DNA of 64,000 nt from NCBI GenBank assembly GCA_020726505.1, contig JAHLEZ010000013.1, forward strand, positions 992,001 through 1,056,000. The letters are read 5' to 3'. The notes under the pieces were generated by a model. The model worked only from the letters and a program-made list of their open reading frames with translations. It was not told the origin of the DNA and ran no database searches. Positions 10,199 through 18,850 of the stretch are shown one piece after another. Numbering within the stretch: position 1 is the first letter of the stretch; every line of letters starts with the position of its first letter. This stretch comes from Leptodontidium sp. MPI-SDFR-AT-0119. Taxonomy: Eukaryota > Ascomycota > Leotiomycetes > Helotiales > Leptodontidiaceae. Both the position numbers and the translations under genes were made by a program.

Positions 10199-12475
10199 TC
10201 AACAAGTGGGGTTCCACATCATCCCCAGCCCATCCCCACTACTGCTCACATCGCTATCATTAGTACTGCAGATCTCCTCGTCTCCAACTCTTGGAACCCC
10301 AATCGTCATATTCTCCAACGAGTGGGCCAGTTCATTTGCAATATACGCAGGTGCTATCTCATCCCACGGGGGTTCTTGCTGGATAGTAGCATCAGCAAGA
10401 TGGTTCCACGGTTCGTCTCGTATAGTCTCGCGTCCCCATCGTTCCATCGGCATCCGAGGAGGAGGAGTTGGTGCATTGATAGCCGTGGTGAGATCTTGGT
10501 TGTTCTGTCGAGAGAGCTCGTCGTATGGTGTTTGGTAGCCCGAAGGGCTCGGTTGTGATAATAGCTGCTGCCATTGGAAGACGTGAACGGAGTTCCATAG
10601 CTACCGTCTCTCATTGTGTGGCCGTAGCCCGATGTTGTACCTGCAAGAAAGTGATCTGAAGGCTGGGAAGCAGTGCCGCCAGTCTCAGTTCCCGAGAGGA
10701 TCATAGGTGGCCACGGTAGTGGTCGAGGAGCTCGTATTGCCCTTTGAATGTACTCGCTAGATTTCCAGTACTTCTCAGTACCGCAGAGCCTGTGATTCGA
10801 GCATTTAGCACCATATTCGAGGTAAGCCTGGTCAAGAGCCTCCACAGTTTCGGTCTTTTCATGTCGCAGACTATGATCACGGCTTGATTTCGCGTCTGTG
10901 AACGTCTCTGAGCAAAATAGACAGGCGGGGTGGAACCGGTCGGGTATTGATATCAGCAGACGAGGGTTTAGGTATTCGTTGCGAAACTTTGAAAACTCTG
11001 GGATGCTCCAATCGATGTTGTGGGTTTTTCTTAGATGGTCTAGTAAATTCTCAGAGTCGAAGACCCTTGAGTAAACGCTCCCATCGCGGTCGATGAAGGG
11101 ACATAAAGCTGCCTTCTTCGGGTAATGCGTGAGATAGTGCTTGTGCTGTTGGTTAGACGTGGTAATTTGTTTCTTCCGCTTACAGCCCTCGAAGTAGCAC
11201 TTCTTGTCGGTCGTTCTCAGGTCGCTGGGTGGCAAGCGACAGCGAAGATGGGGCTTGGGAAGGAGTTCGCATGCTCTGGTTGGGAATGCAACCTTTTTCT
11301 TTTCTTCATTGGATCTTCGCTTGCCCCCGATTCAATCATGCTTGTTCCCAGGCCCGAGTCACTACATCCTTCTTCTCCAACGATGCTTTCCTCGGTCTCA
11401 TGGTGTGTCGACGCGTCATGTTGTAACCGCCAGCTCATTTCAGCATACAGGCGATCGCTGAGTTTTACGATCGACCTTGCTTCTGTCTCGGGTTCTTGTT
11501 CCTTCTTCAAGATCTTAATGACGGCATCGAGAATGGCATCCTCGTCCGGCTGAGCTCCGCCGACAGGACGCACTGTGCAATTCAGATAGAAGCCTTGGCT
11601 TTTTTTGTTGTATTGTATCCCCCTTCTCAATTAAGTTTTCCGTCGCTTTCTGTATTTCCCACAAGACGAATTTGCGCAGTTTGCCCAAAAGCGGTTTGTT
11701 TCTTGCAATGCGTTCTGTTGTGGAGGCGCTTCCAAGTGATTGTGTATGGCCTCCTGCTGCTGAGCTGGGTACAGCCTCTCCAGCGGGTTTGGCAGATAAT
11801 AGGGTGAAAGTCTGTTGCGGACATTCATCCTGTCCACCATCACCCTCCATATCATCACCATCTTCGATCAAGAAGCGTCGAGGATATGACCCAGGCTCGG
11901 ATGGGGGCTCGAGTCCGCGATGTTGGGCTGCGCGATGTTTGTTTGATACGGATGTTGAAGTAGTAGGGGCATTGTCTTGGATAGGCGGGGTCGTCGTCTG
12001 TCATGAATCGAAACATCAGCATCTGAGCTCAACAGTCTGCAAGGATGATTGATGAACAAGACTGAGGGTTGCATACCATGGGAATTTTTTCGCAGTCCCG
12101 CAGACGGATACCCACCTCCATTGCAGCCGACGTCCCAGTATGCACCCCCGCAGTCTGTGGATTGGTTTCTCCGGGTATTTCGATTACCACGGCTGACTGA
12201 GCTAAGTTACCGGTTACTTACGAGGAATCCGCTGGAGATGACTGTGGATCTACTGGAGATGAAACCAACTACCCCGAGGCTGGAAGATGACCTTGCGAAG
12301 CTGGAGTCAAGCCCACCTGGGCGAGATCTTCGTCTGTAAATAGTGAAGGGAGATTTCTTGCTAATATCGTCTCGATGTACTCCCGCGAGTAATCGTCCTG
12401 TCTGCCAGGCTCCTTGTTGTCGCTGAAATGACGGAGCAAGTTGGCGATTTGAACGTTGGTGAGTGGATTTCAGGT
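10199..12475 (-). pseudogene. C2H2-type zinc-finger protein gene with several frame breaks
   Basis: The coding sense can be followed on the minus strand only by changing frame. The 5' part (about 12475-12210) reads NLLRHFSDNKEPGRQDDYSR but meets an in-frame TAG near 12263. A segment VIEIPGETNPQTAG leads to a GTATGC intron near 12077 and an acceptor at 12000, giving TTTPPIQDNAP. It runs to EKGDTIQQKK, where a run of seven A near 11605 carries one base too many before SQGFYLNCTVRP. A second break near 11220 lies just before DKKCYFEGCKRKK. The finger FHPACLFCSETFTDAKSSRD-x-SLRHEK has the C-x2-C-x12-H-x4-H pattern. A third break near 10590 switches to LWNSVHVFQWQQLL and an acidic tail ending at 10199. 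An intact gene would probably be a DNA-binding regulator. I tried intron solutions and found none in phase. Assembly error cannot be excluded, above all at the A run. Confidence 0.6.
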
Positions 12476-13270
12476 GTCGAAGCTTCAGTTGGATGAAAAG
12501 AAACTATGGGAATAGCAGGAATTGGGCTAATTTGGGGCTAGAAAGATGGATTTGGCGTCTTGGAGACCTGAATGGGTAGTTTTGGGGTTTTGTAGAGATA
12601 TTTGGTGTTTGTAGCTATGCTTGGCGCTGTCCTCGGCGGCGGAGTAGATGCTGCAAAGTGTAGCTTCAAGTATGTGAAAGAGATATTCAAACTGAATGTG
12701 AAGTGTATCAACAGTGATGAAGTCCTCCAGTATCTCTCATCCCCTTTAGTGCGTCATTTTTTGGCTGCGCCCGAGGGGGTATTTAGCGAAGGGACACACA
12801 CTCAGGGACAGGGACAAATCAAGTGAAGAGACAAAATGAAGATATACTGTTGCTGCTTAATTTCCCATTGCGTATCAAAAATTCCATGCGACAAAACAAA
12901 CTTTTCGCCAATGAAAATTAATCCTTGAAGCTCTCTCAATCTACCGACATGCTGTCCAGGAAGCTTTGGCGTTGGTTGACATGCTGTCGGCTTTTGTGTC
13001 TTGTCCCTCTCTCTCGTCCCTTGAAGTCCCTCAACTAGGACGATGGCAACCTTTCAAACCCAAAGATGGCGTTCTCGTACGTTCACTGCGATGCTCTGGT
13101 CTGCAATCTTCCACCACAGAAATTCAAGTTTTGTCCTCGCGTATTTGTCGCTCAAGTCATCAAGCGAGCGACAAGCAACCGAAGTCTCTCCACCTCTACC
13201 CCCTGACAGACTCAGTACTACTTCATCGTCATTCTTTGGGACCGACTTACTAGGTCTGGGTTCGTGCCAT
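12476..13270. other. Intergenic, about 800 bp
   Basis: Upstream of the decayed zinc-finger gene. A plus-strand ORF (13043-13543) and a minus-strand ORF (13054-13410) overlap each other. Neither has a recognisable domain, and the second may be only the frame-shifted downstream part of the small ORF at 13271-13435. Confidence 0.4.
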
Positions 13271-13435
13271 CTATGCCGTGCACTTGGAACAGCTGCTCTG
13301 CGAGACGGTCTTGACAATTGTACGGTCTTCTCCGGAACAAATAACTCCGGCAGCTTTCGCCTTCTCGCAAAACACCTCCTTATTTTCCACATGGCGCCCG
13401 CCGCAATCATACAATGTCTGGATTACTTGGCACAT
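13271..13435 (-). CDS. Very small Cys-containing protein, hypothetical
   Basis: 54 residues from ATG 13435 to TAG 13271. It begins MCQVIQTLYDCGGRH and has six Cys, with ...VFCEKAKAAG, VICSGED and a C-terminal SSCSKCTA. The pattern of an MC start, an early C-GGRH and a late C-x2-C resembles the many tiny fungal proteins that start MC and hold paired Cys and His, possibly metal-binding. That likeness comes from general memory, not a search. There is no signal peptide. The protein may continue after an intron, because the next frame (PRPSKSVPKNDDEVV) stays open to 13054, but I found no convincing donor. It lies between the decayed zinc-finger gene and the inverted-repeat element. Confidence 0.4.
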   Translation of the reverse strand: MCQVIQTLYDCGGRHVENKEVFCEKAKAAGVICSGEDRTIVKTVSQSSCSKCTA

Positions 13436-13698
13436 GGTCTCAGGCTGTTGTCTTCCTCTCTGGTTCTTCGGAGATATGTTGATGATGATGCAGTACTGAC
13501 TCGTGAACTGGGCGACTTCCTTCCAACCGAGTACTCCAAATAAAAGATTTTTTAGAGTAAATAAATGACACTGCCAACTTTTCGAACTGATTTTAGGTAA
13601 AAACTTCTTGGGGACATGGCGTTATATGCGCTCGAAACATTCGACTAAGCACCAGGCTGGGCGCGGATGCCTTCTTCCGATGTTTGCCTCGTCTGCCT

Positions 13699-13740
13699 GG
13701 ATCTGTTGACCCCCATTGCACAATCCGCCAAATTGGCCAA
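13699..13740 (+). repeat. Left terminal inverted repeat of the 620-bp element
   Basis: Begins GGATCTGTTGACCC and ends AAATTGGCCAA; partner at 14277-14318 in inverted orientation. Confidence 0.75.
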
Positions 13741-14276
13741 TCTCACCCGAACACATCATACAAGTCGCGGGCCCTAATAGCCAATATGAGAGCTGGGAGG
13801 AACAGCGCCGGGATAGCAGATGCAGCTTGGAAAAGAGGTAGCTGCTTTGGGCCGTCCAGCGCTTGTGAGGGGTATCCAGGTCGGGCCGATCCCGTCCCGT
13901 AACCAATAGCATCATAAATATATTTGGCATAGACGCCATCGACGCACAGCCGCCTGCACAGAAACACCCCGCCAATCACACCCCGCAGCAAGTACGAGAT
14001 CTCTGTAATTGTGATATCGAAGGGTAAGCAGGCAATAGTGGGAGGGGGTTATAACGGCAGGTCGATTTCCCGGCCAAATACGCCAGTTGTCAATGATCTA
14101 TCTAACCCATCCAAAAATAGGTAGTTTCCGTGATATATTAGACAATTCAATGATTTACTGATAAAGAGGAACGCTCAAATGGTGAAGAATAGGAGCAAAA
14201 AGTAATCCTGGAGGTTTAATGTACCTTTCCCTTAAATCAAACAGCAATTTCATTGAATTTAATGAATCAGCCCCAG

Positions 14277-14318
14277 TTGGCCAATTTGGCGGATTGGGCA
14301 ACAGGGGTCAACAGACCC
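14277..14318 (-). repeat. Right terminal inverted repeat of the 620-bp element
   Basis: Read on the minus strand it begins GGGTCTGTTGACCC and ends AAATTGGCCAA, matching the left repeat with four differences over 42 bases. Confidence 0.75.
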
Positions 14319-14647
14319 CGATTATACCCTTGACGGCTGGCAGCTCGCAATAAAAGATAACTTGATTGAAGAATACTTGATAGAAAAATACTCTCTATCG
14401 TTTAATTCTCTACAGCTGTATGTATGGCTTCAATCTGTGTCTGATAATGATAATAAGGGACTTCTTTTGTTGAGGCGGGGTGTTGCGACCACAGGCATTT
14501 GGTGGTTCGCCAATTTCGCCTGTCTGCCTACAGTAGCACATCAAGACTACAACGAGTATCATTTTGCCGAACATATAGCGCTGCAGTGAAACCAGTTTCG
14601 ATGGAGGATGCTCATTTTGTCGAGTATTTTGTGATGGCCAAAAACTT
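14319..14647. other. Gap between the inverted-repeat element and the HET gene
   Basis: These 329 bases could contain the HET promoter or a lost first exon. A 75-codon plus-strand ORF (14362-14589) has no recognisable feature. Confidence 0.4.
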
Positions 14648-16552
14648 ATGAACCACCTTCTTACCAATCTGCCGAATCCGCCTCATGGCCTCATTATCGT
14701 GCAGCCTGACTATCCACCAGAAGTCGAGATTTTTGGTTATGAGGACTACGATACACTTGAAATTCGACTACAGTATCACACGATCAAAGGTATGAAGCTT
14801 TTCGCAGATGATATTATGCTGCAAACGTTGAATGTAGCGAACAGACAGACCGAGTTTAGATGGATCCTAAGTAGGCAGCTTTCGGGGCCAACGCCGTTTC
14901 TTCTGAAATTCCACTGGACCAATGCTCTGGAATATTTCTAGACTGGATACGAAATTGCGATGACAATCACCCCCCAATGCAACTCCCAAAAAGGCGCCCA
15001 GCTTCCATCTCGCGTACTAGATATTAAGCCCAAAGTCGACAAGTCAGTCGTTCTGGTCGATACAAGGAATAGCGTCTGCGAAACGAATCAATACATGACA
15101 CTGAGTCATTGTTGGGGTAAACATCAATTTATCCAGACAGCGAAAGCTTCTCTGGAAACAAGAATGAAGCGCATTGAATGGGACTCCCTACCAAAAACCT
15201 TCCAAGATTCTGTCGATATCGCTCAAGCTTTCGGTGTTCGATATCTCTGGATAGATGCACTCTGCATCATTCAAGATGACGGCCACGACTGGAAGCAAGA
15301 ATCAGCTCGCATGGCTAGTATCTACTCCGACAGCTACCTCAACATCGCAGCTACCGGTGCAGCTGATGGTCGGGGAGATTGCTTGTCGCCAAGGACAATT
15401 CTCTGTGGCTCTCAAAAAACAAGTCTCGAATCCATTCCCATCAACCCGACTAGCCCAAACCAGCCAATCATCTTTGTACGACCATCTCTCGAGCACATTC
15501 ATAATCGATACAGTACGCTCGTCAAGCACTACTCTTCATCCCCTGACGCAGATTCCGTTCCCCTCCTCTCTCGGGCCTGGGCATTCCAAGAGCGCTATCT
15601 GGCACCTAGAACTCTCCATTTTCACCCCTCCGAGGTGATTTTGGAGTGCAAGACTGGCCTCCGCTGCGAATGTTTGGGTCTGGATTCAGTAGTCCGTGGG
15701 CCCTTTAGGGAATGCCTTTCTCAGGAACCTCCCATCACAGAGCACTCAAATCTCAAAGAGCGATATGATAGATGGTTCAAAGTTGTCGAGGAATATTCTC
15801 GCTTGAGTCTCACACGACAATCGGATAGACTCATAGCCTTGATTGGTGTTGCTACCGTCTTCCAAGCAGAACTCGGCGACGACTACCTTGCGGGTTTGTG
15901 GAAAGGAGATTTCGCCAGGGGTCTATTGTGGCATATCACGAGGCCTGTAGGTACCTCAACAAGACATCTTACAAGGAGACATGAGACCGCCTTCGCTCCA
16001 ACCTGGTCTTGGGCAAATCTCATTCTGGATACCGAGGAAATGGGGATTGTTTTCCCTGCTGGCTATGATGATTCTTTCGCTACCGACCAAAGACTAGAGG
16101 TTTTGGAGACCAACCTCTCACCTGATCCTGCTATGTGGATTGAAAGTACAAATGGAGCGTTGAGGGTCAGAGGAGCAGTCACTTCTGCAATCATGTGCGA
16201 GCGAAATGACGCAAGTTTCCAAGGAAAGAATGCTGTCTTAATACTTGATGGAGATATTAACAACGACTTTGTGTTGATATCGACCTCCGATTTCGACCTT
16301 GACGTTCTTCGGACTGCGGACAGCGGGTCTTCGAAGGACGATACTTGTATTGTTCATTGCTTGATCGTTGGCAACACGATCGACGGGTTCGTTTCGGTGG
16401 ATCAAGATCCTGGAGAAAAGGCAGAGTATTTTTGTGCTCTCATACTTAGTTCCAGTGCATCAGGAGTGTATAAACGTATTGGTGTCTTGGATGTTAAAAA
16501 GGAAACGATGATCTGCGAGTCTTCTACGGTCATGGAGTTGGATTTAACATAA
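14648..16552 (+). CDS. HET domain protein (heterokaryon incompatibility type), N-terminal frame break
   Basis: The HET domain is complete: YMTLSHCWGK, FQDSVDIAQAFGVRYLWIDA, ALCIIQDDGHDW, then SRAWAFQERYLAPRTLHF and the C-terminal APTWSWAN. From ATG 14960 the frame is open for 530 residues, so a shorter product is possible. Upstream sense suggests a longer gene. An exon from 14648 ends at 14789 before a GTATGA intron (14790-14878). Exon 2 then reads GIFLDWIRNCDDNHP, the typical pre-HET segment, but must shift at a run of six C (14970-14975) to join QCNSQKGAQLPSRVLDI. One C fewer would restore it. HET proteins trigger cell death on fusion of unlike mycelia, and their genes often decay. Homopolymer error is equally possible. 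The true first exon may be further upstream or lost. Confidence 0.8.
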
Positions 16553-17184
16553 TCATTTGAATTCCAAAGTCTTTTAATTTAGCTCGCCAATGCAGATGCA
16601 CCCATCGCAGGGGCCGACATTCTCCGTGGTACAAGTAGCACCCCGCTATTGTTCTAATCTACTGAGCATTTCCATTTTCAGAAATCCATCGCTGAGTAGA
16701 AATTGGCAACGAAAATCTTGTCAGAGAGAAGTACACAGGTGGTTCCTCAACTGATATCTTCTGGGTGTTGTGTAGTAGCAAAGTCTCTTTAGTTGACTTG
16801 GTGTAGTTGAGTGGCTTCCCTCCAACGACTAGAACAGGTGCGATTCAATTTCCAACTATTTCCAATGAAAGTTTTCAAAGTGCATGTGTATTTATTGATT
16901 TAAAAGCGCCAGTAAAGTAAGCACAGAAGCTGATTCAATAAGCAGAGTGCAAAGCAAAGTCGTCTGATGTCTCTCTCAGCCCCAGTTCTACATCATCTCC
17001 TCCCTCCCAAAAGATGTAGAAATTTGCAAATGCACCCAGGCTCGCTGCTTCAACCATTTTTCTTCCACGCCCACCACCGAACGGCAGCCCAGCAAAAGTA
17101 AATGCTCTGAAGCCATTAAATAATATCCACACAATACATATACTCTCAAGACATATCAACCCAATCATTTCAGACGCCCTATCC
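16553..17184. other. Convergent 3' intergenic, about 630 bp
   Basis: Lies between the ends of the HET gene and the second 2EXR gene. No ORF with support; only short antisense frames. Confidence 0.5.
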
Positions 17185-18740
17185 TCAGTTTTTGAAGTAG
17201 GAGCAGCCGCAAGGGCATGAAACATCTGCGTCACCTCTGAGAACGGCAAGGCAGGTCGGAAGCGGGTATTTAGCTCCTGGCGATTCTCGAAGAACGAGGG
17301 CCCTGGTCAGCTTTGGTGTGATGTCGACGCCGTGTTTAGCGAGCTGAGTTTTCAGAGCATGGTAATGCGTGACGTAGAATGTCTTTGGAATTGCCGGGAA
17401 GTCGAGATCGTTGAAATACTTTGCGACATTCTCCATCTGAAGCTTGTCATCCTTGAGACCTCCGTCATCATTGACCTTTGTCCAGGTTATAGCCTTTGCG
17501 TGTGTAAGACGAGGGTCGAGATTCCGTAGAGCGAAGGGTCCCAGGTCGCAGCACAAGTCTTCACAGACAATGGCGATGGTTTGCAGATTAGGAGGGAACG
17601 AGAATTTGATATCTTTGAATCCATTATGCCAGTGACCTGGGGCGAATTGGCTTCTTGGACCGAAGACCAGGTGTTGAAGCTTGTTCGATGACGGGAGCTC
17701 GTTAAGCTTAGTGAAGAACGCGCCAAGTGCTCGGTGATAGTGAGGGATATCTTGGAAATTGCGGGGATGATCTTCAGGAACAGGAGTAGTTGTGTCTCGG
17801 CTGAAGTGGGCGTAGGAGAAGTAGAATGCGTCAGTAGTATAGTCGATGAAAGCGAAGAAGTGGCGTGGTTCCCGTGGCTTCATCTTGGTCTCAACATCCA
17901 AACTTACCCTGGTATCCTCACTCTCTGTTGTATTAGTACCGCTGGCGTCATCTGCTTTGTTCTCCCAGTATATGATGTCGTAGTACTTAAGGCATGTAGA
18001 TCTAGAGAGCCTGCAGGCGTGGAGTAAGGCAGGAGACTTCGCATCCGTGACATATCTGCCTGGTCCCGTATGATTGACCTCAATTACGCGATCCGGCTCT
18101 CTGGCAATATTGAATTCGAAGACCATGGCTTGTAGTTCGGCAGGCAGTTCCGGGAATTTTGGAAAAGCTGTATATGGTACGAAGGGCTTGGTCGATCCCG
18201 ATTTCATACTGCCATCTCTATAGAGCGAGGTAAATAGCAATTTGAGGGAACGGAGAGGGTTGCGGGATTTGGAGAGAAACGATCGAACGGCGTCACTACA
18301 GAGCGTGGAACCGAGTTTAAGGGCCTCGAGTTTAAGGGTTTGTTCAATAAGTATACTGTCCATGAGCTGGCTGGTGTCTCGGGAGCTTGTTGTGGCATCG
18401 AAGAAGGATTTCGGAGCTTCTGATTGATCCAACGGTCAGTAAAACAGGCTCTCTGTGGAGATTAGGGGTGTGCGGGGCCTTACCAGCTACTAGTTTGCCT
18501 GTTGAAGCCATATTATTTGCTTCTCTCTCCGTCTTTGCGCTCGCGAAGCCTGAATTGTAGTGCTGGGAGCTTGCTGTGGCACTGAGAGAATCCTCGCGGA
18601 TGTCTGGTTGATCCAATAGTCAGTAAAATCGGCTTTTGGTAGGGATTGGGAGTCCACAGGGTCTCGCCAGCTTCTGTCATACCTGCTGGCTTGATATTCT
18701 CTGATTCCTCGCCCTTTTCCGCGCTCCTAGAGCCTGCCAT
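17185..18740 (-). CDS. 2EXR domain protein with tandemly duplicated exon-intron modules
   Basis: Exons 18740-18683, 18603-18484 and 18419-17185; introns 18604-18682 (GTATGA) and 18420-18483 (GTAAGG). All junctions are phase 1 and the product is 470 residues. The domain is in the last exon: FPKFPELPAELQAMVFEFNI, then DRVIEVNH, ALLHACRLSRSTCLKYY, and later FIDYTTDAFYFSY. The N-terminal 90 residues come from repeated units of about 184 bp that include both exon and intron. The introns share a 3' end around CTGAC...TTGGATCAA.CAG, and the exons share SSxxxxS-type Ser-rich text. A further unit upstream (exon-like 18786-18741, intron-like 18787-18850) has one base less and cannot be translated through, so I start at ATG 18740. 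The C-terminus ends CPCGCSYFKN. Function is unknown, as for the family. Confidence 0.75.
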
Positions 18741-18850
18741 GATGTTCTCGGAGCTTGTTGGGAACTGAGAAGAGACTCTGGAGCTTCTGGAGGATCAATC
18801 GGTCAGCAGAAGAGTCTCAATTGGTCTAGTAAGGGCTCGTGGAGTCGTAC
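18420..18850 (-). repeat. Three tandem exon-intron repeat units, period about 184 bp
   Basis: Introns 18787-18850, 18604-18682 and 18420-18483 resemble each other, mainly in their last 30 bases (branch CTGAC and an ending near GGATCAA.CAG). The exons between them align too, for example GGCT..GCGAGCGC followed by AA..GGAGAGAG. A weaker fourth copy may begin near 18900. Confidence 0.7.

Larger units (their letters stand above)
13699..14318. mobile_element. MITE-like element with 42-bp terminal inverted repeats
   Basis: The 42 bases at 13699-13740 and the reverse complement of 14277-14318 agree except at four positions. They share TCTGTTGACCCC and CAATCCGCCAAATTGGCCAA, and three of the four mismatches are transitions. 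The 620-bp element encodes no transposase. The longest inner ORF is 82 codons on the minus strand (13743-13991) and unfamiliar. I could not see a clear target-site duplication, so the exact ends and superfamily stay open. It lies 330 bp upstream of the HET gene. Confidence 0.7.

Noticed and set aside
10585..10660. Intron to explain the last frame change of the zinc-finger gene (GTACAA donor near 10641, GGCAG acceptor)
   Set aside because: Splice signals exist, but the joined exons fall in the wrong frame and lose the natural acidic tail.
13043..13543. 166-codon plus-strand ORF
   Set aside because: Composition looks random, no motif, and the minus strand at the same place reads as a more natural small Cys protein.
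14655..14690. Text CCGAATCCGCCTCATGGCC resembling the inverted-repeat core of the element
   Set aside because: Only a loose match within a coding exon; no paired copy.
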